A stretch of DNA of 64,000 nucleotides. Origin: Procambarus clarkii (lineage: Eukaryota > Arthropoda > Malacostraca > Decapoda > Cambaridae). The stretch lies in contig NC_091152.1 in NCBI RefSeq assembly GCF_040958095.1, positions 14,259,060-14,323,059 of the forward strand. The letters run 5' to 3'. How positions within the stretch are numbered: the first letter of the stretch is position 1; each line of letters opens with the position of its first letter. Shown here piece by piece: positions 51,245 through 62,249 of the stretch. The position numbers were made by a program, and so were the translations under genes. The notes under the pieces were generated by a model. That model was not told the DNA's origin. It saw nothing but the letters and a program-made list of their open reading frames with translations, and did no database searches.

Positions 51245-52533
51245 CCAGAAGAGGCAAGCGCTGTTTACCTCCTCCACTGAGCTGGCGTGGGTTTTTCCAG
51301 CACCCTGGAACACCTCAAGTAGGCCATGACTGAGTCTGAAGCAGCGTGCGTCATGCGTCAGAACTTGTGTGACGCAGCTGCTGAGTGCTGAGCTCAGCAT
51401 AGTCGGCGCCATGATGGGTGTGGAAGTTGGTGCCATAAGTCGGTGTCATTTCTAAGCTTGTAGTTTCTCTCCTAACAAAATGTCATATTTGGATAGCAAA
51501 CACGCTCCCAACCCGTACCCCGGTCCAGGGGGATGGGGATGCTGCCATGTAGGAGCTGAGACTGGAGTGGAGGGAGGTAGGAGTGAAGGGAAGTAGGGAG
51601 GTAGGGAAGGAGGAGTGGTTACGGAGGGATAAGAAGTGGAGGGTAGAAGGAGTGGAGAAAAAACTGTAAGGAAAACAAAAGCAAAGAAGTAAACTTTGTG
51701 TGAAGCTGAAACGAATGAGGAGGAAGAGGATGGGAAGAGAAAGCAGAGAATAAAGATGTTAGTAGTAAGGCAGGGAAAAAGGGGGGAGAAGGCCGGGAAA
51801 GGGAATTAAGGAACAACAGCAGAAGCGAGAAAAGGTGGAAGAGGGTGGAACAGGACGAACAATAAAGCGCATGAGACAGCACAACACCACCAGGCTGAAA
51901 TGACACGACAAAACATTACCCATCACCCCTTCAATTCATCTCCCCTCCCCTATCTCCCCTTAATCCTCCCCCCCTCAACACACTACCCTAAAACCCCCCC
52001 TTCTCCCACACCCCTTACTCCGTCGGGTAGACTTAATTAAAGCTTCACTTGGTGATAATGAGACTATTTATCGTGCTAGTTTGCGTCTACGCTTAATATC
52101 TGTTATCTGACAGAGCTGGTTAGGCTAACACACCCGGAAGCTTGTCCCAGTCACCGAGCCCTCAGGGACAATTGGCCACATTGTAGTGATTGCATCAAAC
52201 TGTTTTATAGGTTTATTTCAAATAAAACAAACACCAGACCAGTCAACAAATTTTTAAATTCCATTTCCTATTAAACTGTGTATGTATATATACATATCAT
52301 ATATATGTATGTATGTATGTGTGTCTGGAAGACAAATGCTCGGTGTTAGCCTCGGACAACTTTCCAGGGCGAATTGTGTGGAGTAGAAAATGTGCATAGG
52401 GTGTAGTTAAGAGTTACAGTGAAGAAGACAGTGAATAGTAAAGAAAGTTTTTTTGTGAAGATGTGGTGATGAGGACAATGATTGTGAATTCAGTATACCA
52501 TTTTCTAACGAGATTTTATATTATATATATATA
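51245..52533. other. Spacer, no gene seen
   Basis: Purine-rich at 51,540-51,860, C-rich at 51,900-52,020, and a (TATG)n remnant near 52,300. No gene is supported. Confidence 0.5.
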
Positions 52534-52921
52534 TGTCGTACCTAATAGCCAGAACGCACTTCTCAGCCTACTATTCAAGGCCCGATTTGCCTAATAAGCC
52601 AAGTTTTCATGAATTAATGTTTTTTCGTCTACCTAACCTACCTAACCTAACCTAACCTAGCTTTTTTTGGCTACCTAACCTAACCTTACCTATAAATATA
52701 GGTTAGGTTAGGTTAGGTAAGGTTGGTTAGGTTCGGTCATATATCTACGTTAATTTTAACTCCAATAAAAAAAAATTGACCTCATACATAGAGAAAAGGG
52801 TTGCTTTATCATTTCATAAGAAAAAAATTATAGTAAATATATTAATTCAGGAAAACTTGGCTTGTTAGGCAAATCGGGCCTTGAATAGTAGGCTGAGAAG
52901 TGAGTTCTGGCTACTAGGTAC

Positions 52922-52925
<4 letters not shown>
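52534..52925. mobile_element. MITE with ~84-bp terminal inverted repeats inside (TA)n
   Basis: The left end is TGTCGTACCTAATAGCCAGA and the right end is its complement. The inverted repeats continue through CTACTATTCAAGGCCCGATT to TCATGAATTAAT. The 392-bp element carries no gene. Its interior has CCTAACCTAACCTAACCT and, beyond a short spacer, the inverted GGTTAGGTTAGGTTAGG. It is flanked by TATATA on both sides, consistent with TA target use. Confidence 0.88.

Positions 52926-52994
<69 letters not shown>
52926..52994. repeat. (TA)n microsatellite beside the MITE
   Basis: About 34 TA units follow the right terminal repeat. A shorter TA run precedes the left one. Confidence 0.94.
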
Positions 52995-52999
<5 letters not shown>

Positions 53000-53635
53000 A
53001 TCTTAGATTACGTCATCTACATTAATAGTAAGTGGCTCTCCGCAGGTTCGAAACACCTTAAACATTGCCAATTCAATAGATTTTCAGTGAAAATTTCTAG
53101 TTAGGAGACGAATTGTATTAATAATAAACTAACTCTTAGCTAATATCCTGGAGTGTCAGTCAAACTCTGATTGTTATAACAGCCGGCGAGTGAGTTGAAT
53201 AACTCTTGGTTATTGAAGATCTTCAGTTAAATATTAAACTAATCCCTGTGCACATTAATGGGTAACTGCGAGGTAATTTACATAGACAAATTCGAGTCTC
53301 AGTACCACGGTAACCAGCTTCAAAGGAGCTTTAACAGAGTGACTTCCTTCGTGGCCATCAGCAATTATCAAAATTCATTCATCTTTGAAGGCAGTGGAGA
53401 AGGAAATCTCAGTGAAGATCTTTGGAGAAGTTTAGGCACTGGCAGAGATGTGTAAGCAACACAGCGTGTAAGTGCTGTCGTCTGCTTCATGTTATCATCA
53501 ATTCCTTAAGTATGTTATTTTATTGCTGACTAACGTGTTTAGCAATTCATAAAAAATATTCAAATATTTCACCATTAGAACTGGTGATAATGGTGTGTTA
53601 TTTATAGATGAAATAATAATCGTTATAACCTCTAA
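52995..53635. other. Spacer with one unsupported 65-codon frame
   Basis: A plus-strand frame at 53,258-53,455 (MGNCEVIYIDKFESQYHGNQ) is not low-complexity, but it has no recognisable domain, no repeat of itself and no splice context I can support. Confidence 0.3.
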
Positions 53636-53768
53636 ATCCCATTATGGTGTTAACTCTAAATCCCACACCTTGGAGTTAACTCTAAATCCCACACCTTGGA
53701 GTTAACTCTAAATCCCACACCTTGGAGTTAACTCTAAATCCCACACCTTGGAGTTAACTCTAAATCCC
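53636..53768. repeat. 26-bp minisatellite, about 5 units
   Basis: The unit contains TAACTCTAAATCCCACACCT. Units are almost identical. Confidence 0.95.
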
Positions 53769-53924
53769 TCTACCAGCTTCAATGACTTTTTGTGGTCTAT
53801 ATATACTATATTTTGTTTTGTTTGCGTCCAGTTATTTTGCCCCCACATCTATATTGTTCATTCATGCTGGATATTCGTATCCTTTGATGTCTATGTTCTG
53901 TACTCCCCCTTTAACCCCCCCCTC

Positions 53925-54120
53925 TCTCTCTCTCTCTCTCTCTCCTCCCATCCCTTTCTCTCTCTTTCTGCATCCCTACCTCTCTCTCTATCTCCATTTC
54001 TCTCCATCTCTCCCTCTCACCATTCACTCTCCCAAGCGTCGTCCCGATCGATGTCTTAAAGGGAGTAGAGCCATCAGGGAGAGTTGGTTCGTGGCCCATG
54101 CTGCCTCCCCGACCACGTGG
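53925..54120. repeat. CT-rich lead-in
   Basis: (TC)n and pyrimidine-rich sequence sit next to a short mixed block containing GTCGTCCCGATCGATGTC. Confidence 0.8.
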
Positions 54121-54955
54121 ACCACTCTCCCACCCACTCTCGCTCTCTCTCCACCCACTCTCGCTCTCTCTCCACCCACTCTCGCTCTCTCTCCACCCAC
54201 TCTCGCTCTCTCTCCACCCACTCTCGCTCTCTCTCCACCCACTCTCGCTCTCTCTCCACCCACTCTCGCTCTCTCTCCACCCACTCTCGCTCTCTCTCCA
54301 CCCACTCTCGCTCTCTCTCCACCCACTCTCGCTCTCTCTCCACCCACTCTCGCTCTCTCTCCACCCACTCTCGCTCTCTCTCCATCCACTCTCGCTCTCT
54401 CTCCATCCACTCTCGCTCTCTCTCCACCCACTCTCGCTCACTCTCCACCCACTCTCACTCACTCTCCACCCACTCTCACTCACTCTCACTCACTCTCACT
54501 CACTCTCACTCACTCTCCACCCACTCTCACTCACTCTCCACCCACTCTCTCTCACTCTCCACCCACTCTCACTCACTCTCCACCCACTCTCACTCACTCT
54601 CCACCCACTCTCACTCACTCTCCACCCACTCTCACTCACTCTCCACCCACTCTCACTCACTCTCCACCCACTCTCACTCACTCTCCACCCACTCTCACTC
54701 ACTCTCCACCCACTCTCACTCACTCTCCACCCACTCTCACTCACTCTCCACCCACTCTCACTCACTCTCCACCCACTCTCACTCACTCTCCACCCACTCT
54801 CACTCACTCACTCTCCACCCACTCTCACTCACTCACTCTCCACCCACTCTCACTCACTCTCCACCCACTCTCACTCACTCTCCACCCACTCTCACTCACT
54901 CTCCACCCACTCTCACTCTCTCTCCACCCACTCTCACTCTCTCTCCTCCCACTCA
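54121..54955. repeat. 21-bp minisatellite, about 39 units
   Basis: There are two sub-blocks. Units of CCACCCACTCTCGCTCTCTC type span 54,121-54,435, and units of CCACCCACTCTCACTCACTC type run to 54,955. Open frames of up to 552 codons on both strands result from the 21-bp period. Confidence 0.96.
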
Positions 54956-55019
54956 TTGCTTGCTCTCACTATCTCTGCACATACCTTCCCCACTCACTCT
55001 TTTGCCCACTCGCTTCCTC

Positions 55020-55022
55020 CCC

Positions 55023-55107
<85 letters not shown>

Positions 55108-55114
55108 TCACACA

Positions 55115-55185
<71 letters not shown>

Positions 55186-55325
55186 ACTCACACACTCACA
55201 CACTCACACACTCACACACTCACACACTCACACACTCACACACTCACACACACACTCACACACACACTCACACACACACTCACACACACACTCACACACA
55301 CACTCACACACTCACACACTCATTG
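55020..55325. repeat. (CT)n, (CA)n and (CACACT)n compound tract
   Basis: About 38 CT units, then CA repeats with periodic CT interruptions of 8 to 12 bp spacing. Confidence 0.95.
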
Positions 55326-55800
55326 TGTCACCTCTACTCGTCAACTCAACCTACTCGCATCATCAAATCCTTCCAACATTCTTTCCCTTTCAATCTATTC
55401 CTTTTCCACCCTTACCCTGTTCCAAGTGCATTCTCCATAACTTTTCTCAATTCCCTTTTCTCACTATCCAACTCCTTTCAACTCTTGCCGCTTCCACGCT
55501 CACCCTCCTCTCCCAATCGTCTCTTCCACCCATTTTCCTCCCACCCCCCCTTTCCTTGCATACGTTTCCACCCTTTTCCACAGTAGTCACTTTTCCTATA
55601 GCATTGAAGGCCTCGAACCCTTATGCAAACTTGAGAGGCAAAGTGCTCTCAGTGTAAATCATATTACATTCCTCTCTGCTTCCAGCACCGAAGTAGTGGT
55701 AGGCTCAAGTATTTCTTGAGGTGTGGGCCTTCCCTCTTTACTACCAGTCTTTGTCTTGCATTCCAGTCTGAATTTTTTTTACTTCTGTTTATCTTAAGTG
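55326..55800. other. Pyrimidine-rich spacer, no gene seen
   Basis: No supported feature. Confidence 0.5.
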
Positions 55801-55804
55801 CTTG

Positions 55805-56015
55805 AGTTCCTGTTTCAGCCTGCTATTCCTGCTTCAGCCTGCTATTCCTGCTTCAGCCTGCTATCCCTGCTTCAGCCTGCTAGCTCTCCTTCAACTAGGT
55901 CGCTCCCTCTCCTTCAACCTGCTATCCCTCCTTCAGGCTGCTATCCCTCATTCAGGCTGCTATCCCTCATTCAGGCTGCTATCCCTCATTCAGCCTGCTA
56001 TTCCTGATTCATTCT
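55805..56015. repeat. 15-19 bp minisatellite
   Basis: Units built on CAGCCTGCTATCCCTGCTT are repeated about eleven times with variants. Related units reappear at 57,450-57,535. Confidence 0.9.
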
Positions 56016-56164
56016 GCTTTCCCTGTCTATCATGTATTTTCCGCATTTGCCTCATTCAAAATACCAAAGTATTTCTGTATTTAAAGTATACTTCTATTAA
56101 AGTATAAAATAAAGAGTATTTCTGTAGCTGCCTATATTTCCTCTGCCCTCTCCACTTAACCTTT

Positions 56165-56305
56165 TTTTTAATTCCAGGATGTGACTGAGATTGCAGGCAG
56201 CTGTCACCAACAGCCTGGTTGACCAGACCACCATCCAGGATGCCTGGCCAGGAGGCCGGGCCGTGGAGACATTGATCCTCGGAACCAACACAAGGTAACC
56301 GCAAG
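56165..56305 (+). mobile_element. SINE-like fragment
   Basis: CAGCCTGGTTGACCAGACCA, CAGGAGGCCGGGCCGTGGAG and CCTCGGAACCAACACAAGGT form a recognised decapod dispersed repeat, related to 44,125-44,262 and in part to the SINE tails. Confidence 0.6.
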
Positions 56306-56394
56306 GTAATCCCAAGAAAAATGGTTTAGACAATTAAAAATGTGATTAACCATCTGTAGAAATATATATCCTCCTATCAACTCACTCTCTCACC

Positions 56395-56450
56395 CTACTG
56401 TATTTTGTTGCCCTACTGTATTATGTTGCCCTACTGTATTATCTCGTCCT
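56395..56450. repeat. ~19-bp tandem repeat
   Basis: CCCTACTGTATTATGTTG is repeated about three times. A further unit is near 57,421, beyond the LINE and SINE insertions. Confidence 0.7.
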
Positions 56451-56507
56451 AATGTGCTATTTTTGTTCTATTGTGACATTCCTATTTTATAGTGGGACTC
56501 CTGTTGT

Positions 56508-57165
56508 GTACTCACCTAGTTGTGCTTTAGGGGTTTGAGCATCGTCTTTGTAATCTCGCCTCTTAATTATCAATCAACTGATATACAGGTTCCTGAGCCT
56601 ATTGGGCTCTTATCATATCTACATTTGAAACTGTGTATGGAGTCAGCCTCCACCACATCACTGACTAATGCATTTCATTTATTAACTACTCTTACACTGA
56701 AAAAAACTGTATGTGGCTTATATGAGTATTAAGTTTCCACCTGCCCCCCCCCCCCCCCGCCTAATTGTGTGTGTACCACCCGTGTTAAATCATCTATCTA
56801 CCCTGTCAATTCCCTGAGAATTTTGTATGTGGTGATCATGTCTCACTGAACTCTTGTTTTTCAGCAAGGTGAGATTCAATTCATGCAACGTTTCCTTTTA
56901 ACTCATACCTCGTAGTTCTGGAACTAGTCTTGTGGCATCCCTTTGAACCTCCAAATTCGTCTTATGCTTGACTAGGTATGGACTCCAAGCTGGGGCCCAT
57001 ACTGCAGGGTTGGTCACTCAGAACCTTGTATATGTGGTACACAAGGTTCTGAATGATTCCTTACACAAATTTTTAATGGCAGTAGTGATGGCCATCCTCG
57101 CATACGCTGATGATGATACTCTCTTTATGTGTGTCACAGGAAACAGGTTCGGTGTGATGTCCCTT
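56508..57165 (-). mobile_element. Old LINE B/C fragment
   Basis: It runs from the 3' end (GTACTCACCTAGTTGTGCTT) through GTGTATGGAGTCAGCCTCCA and GACTAGGTATGGACTCCAAG to the thumb region. It has many small gaps, a C run at about 56,746 and no intact frame. No (TG)n remains at its 3' end, unlike the young copies. Confidence 0.82.
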
Positions 57166-57186
57166 CATTTTGTGTAGTGCAAACCC

Positions 57187-57421
57187 TTCTTGAGATGATT
57201 TCGGGGCTTTAGTGTCCCCGCGGCCCGGTCCTCGACCAGGCCTCCACCCCCAGGAAGCAGCCCGTGACAGCTGACTAACTCCCAGGTACCTATTTTACTG
57301 CTAGGTAACAGGGGTATAGGGTGAAATAAACTCTGCCCATTGTTTCTCGCCGGCGCCCGGGATTGAACCCGGGACCACAGGATCACAAGCCCAGCGTGCT
57401 GTCCGCTCGGCCGACTGGCTC
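57187..57421 (-). mobile_element. tRNA-derived SINE, minus strand
   Basis: Read on the minus strand, the head is GAGCCAGTCGGCCGAGCGGA with B box GGGTTCAATCCCGG. The body is AACAATGGGCAGAGTT and AAAATAGGTACCTGGGAGTT, and the tail is GGACACTAAAGCCCCGAAAT, CATCTCAA. It looks complete. Confidence 0.88.
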
Positions 57422-57546
57422 CCCTACTGTACTATACTACCCTACTGTAAATTGCTATCCCTCCTTCACGCTGCTATCCCTCATTCAGGCTTGGAGGAGG
57501 GGATAGCAGCTGGAGGGCTGCTATCCCTCCTCCTAGTGCCATACTC
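57422..57546. repeat. Minisatellite remnants between two SINEs
   Basis: TGCTATCCCTCATTCAGGC-type units match those at 55,920-55,990. A small palindrome surrounds GGGATAGCAGCTGGAGGGCT. Confidence 0.75.
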
Positions 57547-57772
57547 ACGGAGCCGGTCGGCACGGACAGGACACTGGACTTGTGATCCTGTGGTCCGGGG
57601 TTCAATCCCGGGTGCCGGCGAGAAACAATGGGCAGAGTTTCACCCTATGCCCCTGTTACCTAGCAGTAAAATAGGTACCTGGGTGTTAGTCAGCTGTCAC
57701 AGGCTGCTTCCTGGGGGTGGAGGCCTGGGCGAGGACCGGGGACGCTAAAGCCCCGAAATCATCTCAAGATAA
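57547..57772 (+). mobile_element. tRNA-derived SINE, plus strand
   Basis: Same family as 57,187-57,421 in the opposite orientation: head GAGCCGGTCGGCACGGACAG, B box GGGGTTCAATCCCGG, body AACAATGGGCAGAGTTTCAC, tail GCTAAAGCCCCGAAATCATC, TCAAGATAAC. Confidence 0.88.
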
Positions 57773-58150
57773 CGTTCCCCCTGTCCCCTCACGTTCCTCC
57801 CTCTCCTGTCTCAAGGGGTAGAAATGTCTCTTGAAACTCGGCATCTCTCCACTTAAGCATCGTGTGGCCGTCATCGTGTGGGAATATCTCACTTGGTCCT
57901 CAGCTCTCTCAGATTCGGAATATGCTGTGGCCTTGGCAATCCTAGAATGTTAAGTTGGGAATCTCAGCGCCTCTGTGATTTTGGAATTCACACAGAGCCT
58001 TAGAGGGTCTTGGAACATCTCACCGGATATTAAAATGTATTAAATTTGGGAATATAATCCGCATTTCAATCTTCGAAATGAAATCTCAGTTTTTACTCCA
58101 TTTATGTGAATTTAATATCAAAGCATCTTAAAAACATTTAAAGTATAAAT
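57773..58150. other. Spacer, no gene seen
   Basis: Mixed sequence. No supported feature. Confidence 0.5.
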
Positions 58151-58171
58151 ACATATTTTATTTTATATATA

Positions 58172-58226
<55 letters not shown>

Positions 58227-58262
58227 ACGCCAGCGTCGTAACCTAATCAGACCCCCCCCCCC

Positions 58263-58298
<36 letters not shown>
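58151..58298. repeat. (TA)n and C-run/(CA)n
   Basis: An interrupted TA tract to 58,222, then a C run at 58,250-58,265 passing into CA repeats. Confidence 0.92.
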
Positions 58299-58300
<2 letters not shown>

Positions 58301-58525
58301 AAAAACTCAACCGAATCTTTCGTTCCATAGAAAACGTTGATACTTTTCATAGAACTTTCTAATTTGTACGTTTGGGAAACCATTGCAAATGAGACGCATT
58401 AGTTGAGAAGATCGATCTCTCGATCAACTCCCATCTTCACTACTCTCTGTTGCTCCACATTTAACCTTCTCAGGTCTGCAAAGATTTTGTTTTTGTTGTA
58501 GAATTAAAGGAATATGGAGCAACTA

Positions 58526-58710
58526 GCTTGTTGGTGCTCCTGCCATGATGGGAGGAGGAGGATAGTGGCTAGTTGGTGCTCCTGCCATGATGGGAGGAGG
58601 AGGATAGTGGCTAGTTGGTGCTCCTGCCATGATGGGAGGAGGGGGATAGTGGCTAGTTGGTGCTCCTGCCATGATGGGAGGAGGGAATTCTGGCTAGTTG
58701 GTGCTTTTAT
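58526..58710. repeat. 42-bp minisatellite, about 4 units
   Basis: The unit contains TTGGTGCTCCTGCCATGATG followed by GGAGGAGGAGGATAGTGGCT. The flanking frames are artefacts. Confidence 0.94.
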
Positions 58711-59095
58711 TAGCAAGGGATAGAGGACGTGGCAGTAGATGGAGGTGGAGACGAATCAGTAGATAAGGGGGAGCGAAGCTGTAGATGAGAGGGACGAAGC
58801 TGAAGAAGAGCGCGACACCCTCAGGTGTTGGTGTGTGCCTCACAGACACGCTGGGGACTCCCACCGATGAAACTAGACTTATGAAGAGTAGACACAAGGA
58901 AACAAGAAGAAAATCAAAAGATTATGTAGCTTATATAGATAGATAATTGCCTAGCAGTGCTTGTCTAGCTGTGCTTTGCCTAACTGTGATTGGTTAGCAA
59001 TAATGAAATAAGTATCAACTATTAAATGACAGCATTCATATGCAAGTATTCCACATCTTGAATGTTTCCTCGAGTCACGTGTGGTATGAAGAGCA
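58711..59095. other. Spacer, no gene seen
   Basis: Contains imperfect repeats of TAGCTGTGCTTTGCC near 58,955. No gene. Confidence 0.5.
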
Positions 59096-59099
59096 CCCA

Positions 59100-59215
59100 C
59101 TGACTAATGAACAAATCCACAAGGGCCGTGACGAGGATTCGAACCTGCGTCCGGGAGCATCTCAGACACTGCCTTAATCGACTGAGCTACGACAGGGTTA
59201 AAAAAGAGTTGAAAC
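59100..59215 (-). mobile_element. tRNA-derived SINE head, minus strand
   Basis: On the minus strand, GTCGTAGCTCAGTCGATTAA (A box) and GCAGGTTCGAATCCTCGTCA (B box) give a well-preserved tRNA-like head. The 3' trailer reads CACGGCCCTTGTGGATTTGT. It is not a functional tRNA: the 3' acceptor strand does not pair with the 5' end. Confidence 0.8.
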
Positions 59216-59329
59216 CGAAGTTCTACTGAACTTACTGGATCCCGTAGCCTCTCTGAGGCACAAACAAGGATTTTACACAACTCCCCCTGCACCCGAGCTA
59301 TAGGCCGTTCTCCCTCTTCGCCCTTACAT

Positions 59330-59400
59330 CATTACACACAGAGATCACACTAACGTGATGCATCAAATGAACAAAACCTACTGACTACTTACTGACGAGG
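59330..59400. repeat. Dispersed repeat fragment
   Basis: CACACTAACGTGATGCATCA matches ATCACACTAACGTGATAGAT at 61,512. It looks like the end of a tRNA SINE family seen at 59,100 and 61,600. Confidence 0.5.
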
Positions 59401-60035
59401 CTGATCATCATCAACCACATTAATCATGAATTATATTTGATAATTTAATGTTATCCTTAGAGATAACGAGTCTGAAACACTATTCCATATTGTGTCTATA
59501 TATAGTTATGTTAAATGAATTAGCAACGTTAAGCGTTCCACAATTAATCCTCGTTCTCAGCCTCTTTTCCTTTCTATGTTTAGCATTCCTCTTTCCTCTT
59601 TTCCAACTCCTCCTTCTGTATACTGTCCTCCTTTCTTACTCCTCTCCCCCCTCCCCTTCTCTCCTTTTCCTCCCCATTCCCCTGCCACACATCAATTATT
59701 AAATTGGTGAAGGGAGAAGGGCATTTAGGTTACTGGAGTCAAACAAGCTGGGGCATATAGGGAGAATCATGACGGCTGGCGTGCTGTCCGCCTTGCTGAC
59801 ACGTATAATGCATGGTAGCTGAACTCCTCTTGCCCCCCTCTCTCTCTCTCACGCGTAGATAAATACTCGGGAGCATCAATATATGCAAGCTCGGATGTTT
59901 ACGCACATGTTTTGCTGGTGTTTGCAGGGCTGTATTTCTGGGTAGATGGTGAGTTTTTTGGGGTAGTGGGTTTTCCCTGGTGGGAATTTTATCTCGGAAT
60001 TATGTATTTTGGGGCGTGCATACAGAGTAGATCCG
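59401..60035. other. Spacer, no gene seen
   Basis: Pyrimidine-rich near 59,540-59,690. No gene is supported. Confidence 0.5.
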
Positions 60036-60044
60036 CTGTGGGAG

Positions 60045-60815
60045 TGGGTGCTGGGCCACCAGCTGTGGGGGGGGGGGAGGGGTCTTGGGCCACCAGCTGT
60101 GGGGGGGAGGGGTCTTGGGCCACCAGCTGTGGGGGGGAGGGGTCTTGGGCCACCAGCTGTAGAGTGGGTCTTGAGCCACCAGCTGTAGAGTGGATCTTGG
60201 GCCACCAGCTGTAGAATGGATCTTGGGCCACCAGCTGTGGGTCTTGGGGCCACCAGCTGTAGAGTGGATCTTGGGCCACCAGCTGTGGGTCTTGGGGCCA
60301 CCAGCTGTAGAATGGATCTGGGGCCACCAGCTGTAGAATGGATCTGGGGCCACCAGCTGTAGAATGGATCTGGGGCCACCAGCTGTAGAATGGATCTTGG
60401 GCCACCAGCTGTAGAGTGGATCTTGGACCACCAGCTGTAGAGTGGATCTTGGACCACCAGCTGTAGAGTGGATCTTGGACCACCAGCTGTAGAGTGGATC
60501 TTGGGCCACCAGCTGTAGAGTGGATCTTGGGCCACCAGCTGTAGAGTGGATCTTGGGCCACCAGCTGTAGAGTGGATCTTGGGCCACCAGCTGTAGAATG
60601 GATCTGGGGCCACCAGCTGTAGAATGGATCTTGGGCCACCAGCTGTAGAATGGATCTTGGACCACCAGCTGTAGAGTGGATCTTGGGCCACCAGCTGTAG
60701 AATGGATCTTGGACAACCAGCTGTAGAGTGGATCTTGGACCACCAGCTGTAGAGTGGATCTTGGGCCACCAACTGTAGAATGGATCTTCGGCCACTAGCT
60801 GTGGATCTTCTAACA
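60045..60815. repeat. 26-bp minisatellite, about 29 units
   Basis: The unit contains CCACCAGCTGTAGAGTGGAT with TCTTGG. Shorter and G-rich variants lie at the left end. Because 26 is not a multiple of three, the minus-strand open frames read all three frames in turn with a 26-residue period. Confidence 0.95.
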
Positions 60816-61505
60816 TTTCGATCGTATTACAGGCAATAGGGATGACGTTGGTGTGTAAGGATGGAAGATCGTGGGAGAGAGTAAAAGAGGAAAGGGAGGT
60901 GAATGGGTGGAAGAGTGGGTGGGAGAGGAGGATGGGGGAGAGGAGGAGTGAGAGGGGGGGGGGAGGAAGAATGAGAGTGAGGGTGCGTACCTCTAGGAAT
61001 CGACCGCACACACCCATAAGCCGTCTGAGAACTGGGGGAGGGGCGGGGTGAAGGGGGGAGGAGCAGGCAGAGGTGATGGGATGGGGACGGGAGAGACGGA
61101 ATGGGGGCCGAGGGAGAGACGGAATGGGGACCGAGGGAGAGAGCAATAAGCTAGAAGGGAAAGATGCGGATGATTGAGTACGGTGATGGGTTTACTGAAC
61201 AAATGGGTGTTAATGAGAATGGGGGAAGAGGGCATAAAAGGAATGAACTGAGGGGAAGAAAGAGAATGGGAAGAAAGAGAATGGGGAGACCTCGCGAAGG
61301 GAAAAAATCTTTCGCATGCTTCAGCCTCCAGCACTGAAGACTTAATGAAGAAAATACCTCAGTCCTCCAGCATGGGGGAGGAGCAGCTAATGCCCCTCCC
61401 TACTCCTGGGTTGGGCTAGGGGGAGGGGGAATAGTGACCCGGAATGGAATGGGGGAGAGACTGAAAGAAAGGGATGGTGAACAGGTGAAAAGAGAGAGAA
61501 GAAAG
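60816..61505. other. Purine-rich spacer, no gene seen
   Basis: GGGAGAG-type low-complexity sequence. A Ser/Pro/Leu-rich minus-strand frame is compositional. Confidence 0.6.
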
Positions 61506-61507
61506 AG

Positions 61508-61690
61508 AAGAAATCACACTAACGTGATAGATATCAATCAGATATCCCACCTATAGGTAGACGCGAACCTACGATTTGCATCAGAAATCGTAGGTTGAAT
61601 GACTTATAATTCAGGTGGTCTAGTGGTTAATGACGCGACTGGCAATGCTGGGGTCGCAGGTTCGTGTCCACCTACAGTCCCAGTGGATTA
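61508..61690 (+). mobile_element. tRNA SINE with upstream hairpin
   Basis: A hairpin at 61,566-61,597 (AACCTACGATTT and complement) precedes a tRNA-like head with A box in GTGGTCTAGTGGTTAATGAC and B box in GCAGGTTCGTGTCC. The leading ATCACACTAACGTGATAGAT belongs to the repeat also at 59,340. Confidence 0.65.
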
Positions 61691-62245
61691 TCTCAAGAAT
61701 GAGAATCCCAAGAAACGCTAAGAAAACACGTAGGGAAAAAAAGGAAAGCTAATTACGGGAAGAAAGAAAAGAAAGTGACAAAAAAAAGAGGGGGAACTAG
61801 GAATGGGAGACGAGTGAAAAAGAGACAAAATAATTATAAATTAAAAACGAACATGGAATAATGATAAAAAATAAAGAAAGCGACGACAAAGGAGATTGGA
61901 AAAGCACCGGAAAAAGGCGTAAGGAGCTAGGGAGGAGAGGGGAATGTATAGGAGATGGAGTAGGAAGACGGTAAAGGTAGGGGAGGCGTTTGGAAAGTAG
62001 GAACTCACTGATGGGTAAGGAGAATAAGGGAGGAAAAGAGAGAAGAAGGGTGAGGGTAGAATGTGATGGGTAAGGTGAGGGGAGACATGATGAACCGGGA
62101 AAGAAAGGGGGAGAGATTTCACCTTTGGAATAAAAATGGCGACACTTAAGGTCTGGAAATTTTCAATATGAAATATTAACTTTTCTTCCTAGATTTTCCA
62201 CCTATGTACATGGGCATCACCAGCCAGTGAGGCATAGTGGTTAGC
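61691..62245. other. Purine-rich spacer, no gene seen
   Basis: AAGAAAG- and GGGAGG-rich sequence. AGTGAGGCATAGTGGTTAGC near 62,225 resembles a tRNA A box but has no B box before the minisatellite. Confidence 0.5.
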
Positions 62246-62249
62246 AGAG

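Noticed and set aside
53258-53455. 65-codon frame MGNCEVIYIDKFESQ
   Set aside because: Not low-complexity, but no domain, no copy and no splice evidence. This length is expected by chance in AT-rich DNA.
53782-55657. 500- to 552-codon Ser/Pro/Leu/Thr-rich frames
   Set aside because: They are translations of a 21-bp minisatellite and of CT and CA repeats in all frames. No non-repetitive domain is attached.
59100-59215. Functional tRNA gene on the minus strand
   Set aside because: The A and B boxes are good but the acceptor stem does not close, and the 3' trailer matches a SINE body.
59989-61146. 385-codon minus-strand frame with a 26-residue period
   Set aside because: It results from a 26-bp tandem repeat read through all three frames. 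The flanks are low-complexity.
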